Positions 12,332-21,810 of a stretch of DNA of 64,000 nt are shown in pieces. The DNA is taken from positions 3,658,001 to 3,722,000 of the forward strand of contig CP126198.1 of NCBI GenBank assembly GCA_030272155.1, in the 5' to 3' direction. Source of the stretch: Tetradesmus obliquus (lineage: Eukaryota; Chlorophyta; Chlorophyceae; Sphaeropleales; Scenedesmaceae). Numbering within the stretch: the first letter of the stretch is position 1; each line of letters opens with the position of its first letter. The notes beneath the pieces are model-generated. The model searched no databases and had not been told where the DNA came from. It saw nothing but the letters and a program-made list of their open reading frames with translations. A program made the translations under genes and the position numbers.

Positions 12332-13389
12332 GCCGCCGCCGCCTAATATCTACTTTGTGCAGGACTTTGAGGCGCTGGTGCTCAAGGACTACCAGAACTA
12401 TGGCAGCCTGTACGGCCTTGAGAAGTTCTGGGCCTTCCACCACTACAGCGGCCTGCCTGCAGACGGCAGCGTGGAGGTGTGCCCTGTGCTGAAAGGGCTG
12501 CTGGAAGGCCCCTTCAAGAACCTGGACTGCTTCAGGGAGGAGCAGCAGCGGAGGCGCGCAGCACTTGAGGTACGGCCCGTGTATTATCTGCACTGAATGC
12601 ATCTTGGGGGATATAGCCCAAGGTTGGCATTGGTTTTGGTGCGTTTGCTCTGGCCGACTGTGGGTGCCCGGTGCTGGAGGGGCCCTTCAAGAACCTGGAC
12701 TGCTTCAGGGAGGAGCAGCAGCGGAGGCGCACGGCGCTCGAGGTGCGGGGCATTGCATTCTTGACCCGTGTGAAGTGTTGATGCACTTTGCTTGATTGTT
12801 GTTGAAGGTTCGGGTTGTTGGTCCGCATGGGGGATGCTTGGTAAGCAGGAGAAGGCGTGGAGGGAGTGACTTTTCCCTGTCTGCGAATGGGAGGATGCAG
12901 ACACCTGATTCAGCGCGCGGGTCACAATATCTGCATCGCCTGTATGTTTAGTCTTGGGGTTGGTTGGGCTGTGCCGTTTGCTATCGCCAGCGCAGTTGCC
13001 AACTCGCTGTCATCAGCAAGCACAGCGGGCTACTCACTGATCCGCTTGTCACTGTGTTCACAGTTGCTGAGTCTGTTTGCTTGTCTGCGGTTCTGCTGCT
13101 GCAGGCTGCGGCAGCCGAGAAGAAGCAGGCTCACAAGCAGCAGCACGGCCACGGGCACGGCCACGGCCACCCGCAGCAGCACCACAGGCAGCCGCACCAT
13201 CCGCAGCAGCATCAGCCAGACAGGCAGCAGCAGCAGCACGGGCAGCAGCCAGCAGCCGACCAGCAGCAGCACAGCAAGCAGCCGGCCGAGCAGCAGCAAG
13301 CGAAGCAGCCGCACAGCTCGACGAATGGCTTAGCAGCAGCAGCAGCAGCGCCTGCAGTAGCTGCGGAGGCTGGCGTTGCTGCCAGCTGA
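5617..13389 (+). CDS. LARP1: La-related protein 1 (LARP1)
   Basis: Eleven exons give 1260 aa with all phases closing. LARP1 is a cytoplasmic RNA-binding protein. Its C-terminal DM15 region binds the mRNA cap and the adjacent TOP motif, and it controls stability and translation of ribosomal-protein mRNAs under TOR. Seen here: short Trp motifs near the N-terminus (SGWSQVV at about 55, PAWNK about 190, THWPTLEH about 215); a long Ala/Gly/Ser/Arg-rich linker; a La motif at about 526-612 ([19 protein letters not shown]); an acidic patch before the exon 5/6 junction ([16 protein letters not shown]); and three DM15 helical repeats at about 996-1165 ([52 protein letters not shown]). The tail is His/Gln/Ala-rich with HGHGHGHGH. 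No RRM is evident behind the La motif, as in the LARP1 family. The start is the first ATG of the open exon (MSEKEAPVK). Several introns carry decayed exon-edge copies. Confidence 0.95.
9454..9491 (+). promoter_or_regulatory. (CTG)n tract abutting the LARP1 exon 6 acceptor
   Basis: About a dozen CTG units run directly into the CAG acceptor at 9491-9493. Similar tracts precede LARP1 exon 9 (11516-11548) and exon 10 (12286-12331). They take the place of the polypyrimidine tract. Confidence 0.7.
9730..10023 (+). repeat. Three decayed tandem copies of the LARP1 exon 6 3' edge
   Basis: The last 50-odd bases of exon 6 plus its donor recur at 9730-9783, 9856-9908 and 9969-10023. Donor spacing from the real site at 9641 is 142, 125 and 115 bp. 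Translated, each resembles the exon end [17 protein letters not shown] with substitutions. Each ends in GAG followed by GTGAG or GTAAG. Confidence 0.9.
10763..10855 (+). repeat. Copy of the LARP1 exon 8 5' edge with acceptor
   Basis: About 93 bp match the first 93 bp of exon 8 (real start 10900), including a CCGCAG acceptor. The offset is 137 bp. It reads as [19 protein letters not shown] against the exon's [19 protein letters not shown]. Confidence 0.92.
11337..11398 (+). repeat. Copy of the LARP1 exon 8 3' edge
   Basis: Resembles the exon 8 end [19 protein letters not shown], as [19 protein letters not shown]. The donor is lost. Confidence 0.88.
11820..11880 (+). repeat. Copy of the LARP1 exon 9 3' edge with donor
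   Basis: Matches the exon end coding [19 protein letters not shown] and keeps the donor GTGCGCAG. It lies 111 bp beyond the real donor. Confidence 0.9.
12047..12078 (+). repeat. (GGCT/GGTT)n microsatellite in LARP1 intron 9
   Basis: Three GGCT units are followed by about five GGTT units. This is a simple tetranucleotide repeat. Confidence 0.85.
12199..12273 (+). repeat. Copy of the LARP1 exon 10 5' edge with acceptor
   Basis: About 75 bp match the start of exon 10 (real start 12363), including a TTCAG acceptor. A long CTG tract (12286-12331) lies between the copy and the real exon. Confidence 0.9.
12664..12742 (+). repeat. Copy of the LARP1 exon 10 3' edge with donor
   Basis: Matches the coding end [20 protein letters not shown] and keeps GAG followed by GTGCGG. 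It lies 173 bp past the real donor at 12569. Confidence 0.92.
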
Positions 13390-16300
13390 GTTGCTTGCTG
13401 GTGGCGCTAGGCGCAGCGCTGCGCGCTGCTTGTTGGTCTGGCTCCTTTTACTTGCCTGAGGGCGTGCTTTGGATTGCAGCGTGCGTGTTTCCACAATTCG
13501 TGTAGGCAGGCTGCACTGCGCTGCCTGGGGGCGGCTGCTGCACATTGCAGCTGACGGCTGAGCATTATTGCAGAGCAGTGCAGCTAAAGTGACACAGGCA
13601 TTTGGGCGTGGCGGTGGTGGCTGCGGCGGTGGCGCTTATGCGGCTTCTTGGTTGAGGATTGGTAGCCTCATGGTTCAGTGCTGGGGTAGGTTTTGGGATC
13701 TTCAGGCCTTGCTGCTGTGCACCTGCAGCAGAGCAGAGCATGCGTGCATTTGCGCTAATGGGCCTGATCTTTGCACAGGGGCAAGCGCAAGCTCCTGCCG
13801 CCCCTGCTTTTGCAGGCTCATTCTCCTTTTTATATGTGTTCGCGCTCGTTTCGGCGTGCATGGGTGGCCTGGTGTGCTCCGACTGTCATGTTCCTGTGCA
13901 CGTGCATGTGGGCAGCAGCAGTGCAACTCTGCAAGCAGCTGGCTGGGCTCAATTGCTGAGGGGTACAGAACAGCGACAGCAGTACAGGGTTGCGGTGCAA
14001 AGTGGCACGCTGGTTATGCTCGACAGCCAACAAGCGTGCGCCTGCTGTGTCCTGCAATTCAGGCATGCGCAGAAGTGCAGGCCGCAAGCGCATTCAAGCA
14101 AAGCAGGGCAGCCGTCTGCGCATCTGCCAGTGGCAGTGTATGTGCTGCTGCAGCAGCTGCATCCGCAGATTGTACAGTACGTTTTGCGCAGTTGTGGATC
14201 GTAGCGTATCTTTCTTTGGCGTTGTGGAGGTGTGCAACACAAGCGTGAAGAGCTGTGCATGCAGCGCAGAGTGCCAGCGTAGCTGGTAGCCAGGCATCGA
14301 GCTCAGCAGCAGCACCAGCAGTGCTGATCTTGGCCTGTGCTGCAGAGTATGCTTGGCATTGGGTGCGTGCAGTGTGCTGCATTGCTGCGTAGGCCTAATG
14401 AAGGCGTGCCACATGTGGGCTGCTTGCCTGCTACTCTTCTCATCTGTCCTGCGCGCTTTGCAATGCGTCACACTGCGTCACACGCCTATGGTGGCATCAG
14501 AAAGTCATCACTTGATTGATCAAGGCGGGCACTGCATGCAGATTGTGGCAATGCAGGTGGTGCGGCTTGTTTGATGAGGCTTGGAAATGGACGACAGCAA
14601 GTCTGCTTGGTGGATCCGACTGCTTGACATGCTGTTGTTGCTGGTGCCTACTGACTGTCAAGTGCTCCTGGTATGAAGTGTGCCGATGCCCTCGTGTGAC
14701 TTGCTGTGTACGCCTCTGTGTCGCTCTCTGCAGTGGCTGCATTGAGTTTGGGTGGTGCAAGGCTGTTGTACCAATTTTATGCTGTGGTGTGCTGACCGGG
14801 ACGTTCTGTGCACAGGATCAGCAGCAGCAGGGTGCAGCAGTCAAGAAGACAGGCATGGTCCTGCTGTGGTAGTGTTAGGCTCTATAGCCACGCTATTGCC
14901 ATCTTTGCACCTGAGTAGTGTGGATTGTTTGATGATGCTTTGTGCGGCTGTGGTGCCTGCAGGCATCTTTTCACGTGTGTCTCTACTGAAGGCACAGCAG
15001 CGTGCACTGCAGCCTACTGTGACCAGCGTGTGTGAGGGGTCGGGGGCTATACTATAATCAGGGGTGCAGATAGGGTGGTGGAGCACGTCGCGCACTTTGT
15101 ATGCGTCATACACTTCCGACCAAAGCTGTGCAAGCAGCTGTGGCTCGTGCTCTTGCCCCAGCACTGCACCCCGCCAAAAAAACAATATACAAACTCGTAG
15201 GAAAGATGTCTTTTGTGTTCCAATGCATGCTTCGATGCTGCTGTGGAGGTTATTGAATGTTGAATGCAAGGGCTTGGCATCCTTGCCTTGCAGCAGTGGA
15301 TGTGGTAGGAAACAGGCTGACAGCACCGCAGTGTGTGGGGCAGCAGCAGCAGAGTTTGGAGATGTGCTTTATGCTGCATCGACTTTCACGTTGCTGGGCC
15401 ATGGCACATGTGCACGGCTGACATTGGCTGATGAGCATGTGTGTAGAGGGAGAGGCCAGCTTTGCAGCAAGGCTATATTTTGGGCTTTCGAGTGCCATTT
15501 TGTTGGTTCCAGGATTGGCATGAAGAAGGAAGGTGGCCCAGTGTTTGGGCACGGCAGTTTGTGCAGCAGCAGGCAAGTGTGCCGCACGTTGATGTTGAAC
15601 TTGTGTGGTTGGCTAGGAGGGCAGAACTTGCACGCATAACAAAGAGTTGCTGTGGAGATGCCGCGGTGTTGAGGAAGTAGGGCTGGTGCACCAATGCTTA
15701 GCGTCAGCAGAATCAGACAGGTTGGTGGCGCTGTCACAGCAACATGGTATTTTGTAGGTGGGTTACTGTTGTTCGGCCTGTAGCAGGGATTGCCTAGCTC
15801 CTGATTGTTGTTTGTAGTGTAACACAACAAAAATGCATGGCGTCTCCATTCGTGCGTGGGTTGCAGAATGTATTGTCTTTCCTGCAAATCTTTTTACTGT
15901 GTACGTTACGCAAGAAACAACGCCAAGGCTCCCCTACTAGGCTAGGTAAGGCTGGAGGCTGTTCAGACACAGCATTGCCATGGATCGCTCAGGGATGATT
16001 GACGTCGTTCGTGCAGATGGTCAATCTTTAAACTACTTGTGTCGCGATGTTCAAAGGCCTTCACAGTCCAACAGTGTGTTTAGGCGCAACTCGGGCCTGC
16101 CATTCTGCACGCAGCTGCCTGGTGTGGGCTCCGTGCTGACACCAGACGCCTGCAGGCCTGTCAACACACTTCTTGCACCTGAAATACAGCCACGCCTTTC
16201 TCAAGCTGCTTATATCTGGAGATCTAGACTCCGTAAGAGACACACGTGCCGTGATTTGGTGTGGGGTGACACCGTCAACACCCGGGGCCTTTTCTCGCTG

Positions 16301-16548
16301 CCTTCAACTGCAGCTCTTCAATTGCTGAGCGTAAACAATGCCAGAGAGGGGTTTTAAACTGTTTAAGATAGTTTGCCAAACAGTAAGCCATTCAACGGGT
16401 TTCTGATAGACTTCCGTGATTTGCGTTTGCCTCGCTTTGGTGGCTCTCGAAGTCATACCACAGCCGAACCAGTCTCCAAGCTCTTTCCTTAGCCTGTTTG
16501 TGCAGCGGTATGGGCAGCTGCGTTGGACCAAAACCACATTTGATGTCG
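13390..16548. other. Long region without a recognised gene after LARP1
   Basis: This region is 3.2 kb and holds the LARP1 3' UTR and the lipase promoter. Open frames on both strands (for example 13568-14248 + and 15369-15887 -) show no domain and no conserved splice pattern, so I do not call them. The first clear TGTAA on the plus strand is at 15818-15822. If that is the LARP1 poly(A) signal, the 3' UTR would be about 2.4 kb. A weak reverse-transcriptase-like fragment lies on the minus strand at about 16060-16500. Confidence 0.5.
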
Positions 16549-19500
16549 ATGCGATGGGCCCGGGTAGCTCTGTTCATGCTGGTGAGGGCGTGAGGATGTG
16601 TTGAACGCAGATAATTGGAGGCACCTGGTCACCTGTTATAACTGCTGTTGGCAGCAGTGAGCTGACATGGCTTGGCACTGCCACTGCTACTGCTGCTACT
16701 GCAGCTGCTCCTGCTGTTGCTCAGGCATGTGCAGCTCTGCTTGGTTGCGCTGGCGCAAGGAGGGCCCTGCAGGATGACGTGTCCATCCAGTGAGCACAGC
16801 ACACCACACGTTACAGTTGCCACTGCTGATTGCTTTATTAGCGCATGGACTGCATGTCCTTTGGGTTGACAATCTTGTGCTGATGAGCAGCTGTTGTGGC
16901 ACTGACAACCAGCAGTACAGTGGGCTTGCCATGTTCTGCTGGTGTTGCATTCACCACAACACAATCAGCTTGAAGGTAGCCATCCCATGCTGCAATTATG
17001 CAATACGTAATCAACAGCAGCAGCCTGCAGCAGCTGGATGTCTGGCTGAACGTTTGGCTTTCTGCCTTTCTGGTTGCTTGGCTGCAAGTCTGCTGCTAGC
17101 AGCAGAAGACTTACAGGCCATCTGCATTGCATTAAAACAATGTGTCGACTGCCTGACTACGGTATGCATGATGTTGCTCACAGCCTGCCTGGCATTGCAG
17201 GACGCACTCTCACCGCAAGAAGCTGGCTGTCGCGTACCAGGGCAGTGCTTTCCTCATGGGGTACTATGCAGGAGTGACGCAGGCGCTGCTCGAGGCCAAG
17301 CCAGCCGTGCTGGTGAGCAATTGCGCGGTTTGAATTGGCTAACACCTGCTTACGCAGATGCATCTGTCTTACAAACAAAGCTGCTGCTTGAAGCCAAGCC
17401 AGCCATGCTGGTGAGCAATGAGGGCTTTGGATAGGTTGATGCCTGTTCATGCATTTGCGTCTGTGTGACGAAGCTGCTGCTCGAGGCAAGCCCAGCGTGC
17501 TGGTGCGCTGACGGCTTTGCAAGCGAGAGCAAGGGCGTCGTGGGTCAGCTGGTGGCTTTATTGCGTGAATGCACATCTACTGTGGCAAGAACTTCAGGCC
17601 GGTGACACCTTGAACTTCTCACCAACATGGCAGCTATGCATAGCCTGCTTTGCCATCATTCACACACGCTGCCGCTGCCTCCTCAGATGCCTTGTTGCAC
17701 CATCACTGGCGGACTGAGCGGCGCCTGGAGCCTCATCAATGAACATTTGCACGCAATGCTCACTCTCACGATCACTAAAATAAAGACAAAATAGCACACA
17801 CTGCCGCTGCATCCTCAGGTGCCTGGCCGCACCATCACTGGAGGGCTGAGTGGCGGTGCCTGGAGCCTCATCAGCGCCCACCTTGGCTACTCAGGCGAGC
17901 AGCTGCTGAAGATGTGGGCTGACCTGTTCACCAGCCAGAAAGCGAAAGATTTGCTGCAGTCTGCTGCTGCAGGAGGGCCAGGGCTGGTGGGGCACATCAA
18001 CACCATAGCAGTGGTGAGGGGTCGGCACTCTTGCCTGTGTGTTTCTATTGTTTTGTGAATGGCTACTTTGGTGGTTGCATGTGTGTTGTGTTTGTCAGTT
18101 TGGCGGGTATGAGGCAGGCCCTGGCTGGCCATGCTGTTGCATGTTTTTCAAGGATGTGCTTTTTAAGCAGCAGCAATCAACTGCCAACCGCAGTGTTTGC
18201 TAGGAGTTGGTATATCTGTTCAGCGCACACATGCTTCCGACAGCTGTCATGAGTTGTGGCACTGCCGGGTGTATGTGTTGACTGTACCGCACCCTGCCAT
18301 AAGATAATGGTGTGTCCCGGCCTGCCGCACCGTGCTAAACCTGTGTTGTGCCGCATTTGCTGTGCTGCATCTGCTGTGCTGCTGCACTTGCACTGCAGCG
18401 GGAGCTAGCTGGCAAGCTGCCTGACAACCCGCAACACACATGTGAGCGATAGCAGAGCTCAGCCTCTGCAGTCATCACCTTAGCAACTGTATGCTTCAGC
18501 TTTCACACTACTAGCCAAAACACCTACTGCATATGTGGGAAAGTTATGTTCAGGCTTTAGCCGATGCTCGCCATACACTCATACCGCTGCCGCGTGGTGC
18601 CCATATGGGCGTATGATGACGTCAGCTGCATCAAGTGCTGCGCATCCTGCGTGCGCTGTCTCTTCATACGAAGTGAACGGCTGCATGCGCGTCGCAATCT
18701 ATCAGCTGGATTCCACTCAGCTCTACACCAACAACAGCGCCTCATGGATTGTGGACCGTTGGCAGGACAGGGCCGATGTGCAAGCCACACTGCTGGCTAC
18801 AAACTACATCAGCTGCTACAGCGGGCCCACTGTGTACACATACTTCCGCAACCAGCCGGTCATTGATGGAGGCTACTCCAGCGGCTTTAAGCAGCTCTGG
18901 TGAGCACCCACTGCATATTCGACTGTTTTTGCGGATGACCACTTGGAATGACCGTAACAACATAATGCTGCTTGGGTTGTGCGTCATGCAGCGGTTGCAG
19001 GGTTGTGCAGTTGTAGCATGATGTATGGCACACATGGATGCCGTCAATGCGCAGCGCCCACCGGCCACATATTGCAAAGCACACCATTCATAGGTACTGC
19101 CTATGCTGCACATCACCACGTTGGCTGACATCAATGCTTCACACCGCTTTGAACTGAGAAGCCCTGGAGGCAGGCTGAGGGACTGCATCAAGGCTGCCTC
19201 GTACTATGTTGGGTCTGAGAAGGCCAACACCACCTGTGACACCACACGCTGCAGCAGCGGCTGTGGCTCACATGACCGCACCAACATCATCACAACCCTG
19301 TACCAGGTGGGTGCAGCAGCAGAGTTTGCAGCAGCAGTGATGGGCCAGCCTGCATGAGTTAAATGAACGCAGTGGTCCAGGGTCCTGGCGGGAGGCTTAG
19401 CAGTTGCTGCTATGGTTGTGTCAAGTTCACGCTGTCCGTTGACAAGCTAGCAGCACCAGCATGGTTGTGCTGTCATGGCAATGTGTGACAGCAGCTACTG

Positions 19501-19951
19501 TGTTTGCCGTTGATACATGTTTTGGCGCTCCACTAGCGCATGGGCAGCAGCATGCAGCAGCATGCAAAAGGAACACTGCATTTGTTGCCAGCATGCCGTG
19601 TGTCCTGCCTACCTGCTGCTTCCTCAACAACAGAACGGCCCATACGTTGACCGCTGGAAGCTGTTTGAAGTGGTGCAGCGCTGCCCTCCAACCCTGTGGT
19701 CTGACGGCCCACCTTACGCAAGCCCTGACTTTGCACCCCAGGCCACAGCCACCAAGTTACCTGACATCTACCCGGGGTGTTATAACGACCTGCCCGAGTG
19801 GCCGCCTGGGTCAGGCCGGCGGCTGCTGGCGTGTGAGTGGCAAAACTTTGCGATGGTGCCTCCCACTGACCGTATCACTGAGTGGCTGAATGTGACGTAT
19901 CAGCAGGGCTATGCGGATGCGCAGGCGTGGGTGCGCAGCAAGTGGGGCTGA
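16549..19951 (+). CDS. Secreted patatin-like phospholipase/acyl hydrolase
   Basis: Patatin-like enzymes cleave acyl esters of glycerolipids with a Ser-Asp dyad. The inferred exons encode a signal peptide (MRWARVALFML, then ACAALLGCAGARR across the first intron), KLAVAYQGSAFLMGYYAGV, the nucleophile elbow TGGLSGGAWS (G-x-S-x-G), a middle region with MRVAIYQLDSTQ, and the catalytic Asp motif VIDGGYSSG. A C-terminal part ends QAWVRSKWG. It is rich in Cys, Pro and Trp, which fits an endomembrane or secreted enzyme. Exons: 16549-16581, 16725-16789, 17201-17312, 17819-18013, 18399-18441, about 18554-18899, 19094-19306, 19634-19951. Exons 5 and 6 (18399-18899) are the least certain. Between 18899 and 19094 the phases do not join, so a short exon or another splice choice is missing from the model. 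Length is about 440-450 aa. Family assignment is firm; substrate is unknown. Confidence 0.8.
17381..17502 (+). repeat. Two copies of the lipase exon 3 3' edge
   Basis: The exon end coding LLEAKPAVL with its donor (real donor after 17312) recurs at 17381-17410 and about 17473-17502, spaced 98 and 92 bp. The second is more decayed. Confidence 0.88.
17687..17743 (+). repeat. Copy of the lipase exon 4 5' edge with acceptor
   Basis: Matches the start of exon 4 (real start 17819, offset 132 bp), including a CCTCAG acceptor. It covers the nucleophile-elbow codons but lacks one Gly codon of GLSGGAWS, so I take 17819 as the functional exon. Confidence 0.88.
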
Positions 19952-21334
19952 TGCTGCAGCAGAGAGCCCCGCAGGTGCTGACACTTCAGGGTCAGCTGTT
20001 TTTGCTTTCATTTTAGATGAGCTAGTGCCAGCAACCAATGCACGTGTCATGCTGCACCAGAAGCTGTGTCTGGTGGGGTGCTAGCGGCGTATGTCACAGG
20101 GGCGTTTGAACAGCACTTGCTAACATATTGTGACCCTTGGTTGTGTGGGTTTGCAGCCTGCTGAGCGCTTCTGCTGCTGTGTGGTTAGACCTGCTGATGT
20201 GAGCAGTACCTGCACATGACCAGGTTACGTCCATCTTCAATGCCCCACACGATTCAGAACATGAGAACTCTACTGGGGGCATGTGCAAAAAACGGAGGGT
20301 TGCCTGCATGCTATGTTATTGTCAGCGGTTGGATCTGTGCGTGTGCACAGGGGTGTTGAGTTTTCATTGTCCTGCATCCTTCTGATGTGTATGCGCACCT
20401 CATCTCAGCCGGAAAGCGAGACTGAGTAAAACGGAGACACAGGATACTTGCAAGTGTGCACCTGCATGAACAGCAGCTGGCAACAAGCCAATGCTTAACT
20501 TGGTCACCATATGAAACAGCTGTGGAGGATGCCTGTGCTCATGCTTCGTCACGTGACTTTTAGCGCAACCTTTCAAGATACAATACTACACCTACTGTGC
20601 AGTGGTGTTGCATGCCTCTTTGATTCTGGCTGTATTCTGTGATGCATCAGTGGCATACAAACCCCTTTATGTAATACTTGCAGCCGCCTGCGAGCAGCCG
20701 TTGTGCCCTTCCAATGCACGAGTTAACCTATGTAGCTTGGTTTGGTAGCCATGGCAGCCTGACAGGAGTGCCTTTCACACCCAATGCATGTGGGATGCAT
20801 GTTTGACTTGCTTCCAAATCGTGTGGGGCTGATCCACACGGCTGCATCTAGGTACTCATACTCATTCAAGCTTTCGTGGTGCATACAGTATTGGACCATA
20901 TGTTTTTTGCTGCCATGCTACAGTTGGCACAGCCATGCACCCCAGAGCACTTGCATCAGCTGATGCACAGCATGTGCATGCATGGCAACATGTGGCTACA
21001 CTATGCTGCGCTGCTTTGATGCCGTTACAACATCAGTGTTGTATCACTGGATGTCAGGTGCCTGCCAGGATGCGCAGTGCCGTTTGAGCTTGCGCGCGCT
21101 GACAGACAGTGCAATGCAGCGGCAGCTCGATGGGATCAACCATGTGCATTGTGCCTGAACATCTCCTATGCATGTGGCACCGGTCTATTGGTGCTTAACT
21201 GGTCTGGCAGGTGCTTTTGATGAATAGAAGGAGGGTGATGCGCTGCTGTTGCTGCCAGCCAGATGAAAGGTTCCGCAAAGACAGCAGCAGGCTCTGCCGC
21301 TGTGTGTTTTCTGGGCGGTCAGCGTGGGTGCAAG
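19952..21334. other. Intergenic spacer after the lipase gene
   Basis: This holds the lipase 3' UTR up to about 20690. I see no gene, RNA or repeat in the rest. Confidence 0.6.
20670..20674 (+). terminator. Candidate poly(A) signal TGTAA for the lipase gene
   Basis: TGTAA, the usual chlorophyte poly(A) signal, occurs 719 nt after the lipase stop. It is the first clear one on this strand downstream. Confidence 0.35.
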
Positions 21335-21697
21335 TCATGCATCTGATGCAGCGTGACAAAGAATAAGCAAATCATGTACATCACATTTGTTACGAAGCGT
21401 GCATCGTGGAGAAAGTGTTAGGGCTGCAACTTCGCATGTGCCTTGTGCGCGCTCTGCGACTGCCTGTCCGGCGCGTGTCGATCTGCAAGCCACACCGTGA
21501 ACGGCACAAGCCGTTCGCAGTTTGCTGTTAAGGGCTTGCTTTAAGTATTTAGTCATATCAAGTCGTGCAGGTCGCTCTAACAACAACAACCTGAAGGACA
21601 TCTCGCCAGCCACAGTCCCAGTCCCAGACAGTCCAACCACCAAGCGCACATCACGAAAGATGCTTGCCCGCACAGCTACGATGCAGCGCTTCTGCAA
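21335..21697 (-). other. Unrecognised protein-like open frame beside repeat copy B
   Basis: A minus-strand frame of 120 codons has a plausible protein stretch (VRASIFRDVRLVVGLSG, then GEMSFRLLLLERPARLDM) that looks more coding-like than background. It starts just outside the region shared by copies A and B and has no partner beside copy A. It could be part of the element or of whatever it inserted into. I do not recognise the family. Confidence 0.2.
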
Positions 21698-21810
21698 CTC
21701 CCGAGACGTGAGGTGCGATCAACACTGTTGCCGGGAGCGGGAGGCAGTGCCTCGCCAGCAGAGCACGCCACAACGCCCTATACAGGAGGTGCCCAGCGCC
21801 TCTGTGGTTG

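Larger units (their letters stand above)
5617..13389 (+). other. LARP1: LARP1 exon map
   Basis: Inferred coding exons: 1, 5617-5730; 2, 5831-6247; 3, 6483-6530; 4, 6930-7076; 5, 7601-9243; 6, 9494-9641; 7, 10246-10455; 8, 10900-11260; 9, 11567-11769; 10, 12363-12569; 11, 13105-13389. The sum is 3783 nt, in frame to TGA at 13387. Introns of 399 bp (6531-6929) and 524 bp (7077-7600) hold no exon copy that I can see. Confidence 0.85.

Noticed and set aside
13568-14248. 226-codon plus-strand frame, and a 181-codon frame at 13659-14204 with a leader-like start MRAFALMGLIFAQGQA
   Set aside because: The two overlap in different frames, have no recognisable domain, and follow the LARP1 stop; chance opening in GC-rich DNA is the simpler reading.
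15369-15887. 172-codon minus-strand frame
   Set aside because: No domain, no supporting exons, His/Pro/Ser/Thr-rich composition without codon bias like the real genes.
16611-16789. Alternative first lipase exon beginning after GAACGCAG at 16610
   Set aside because: It would need a 29-bp intron or a start codon that is absent. The acceptor at 16724 follows a strong pyrimidine tract, keeps phase and completes a signal peptide.
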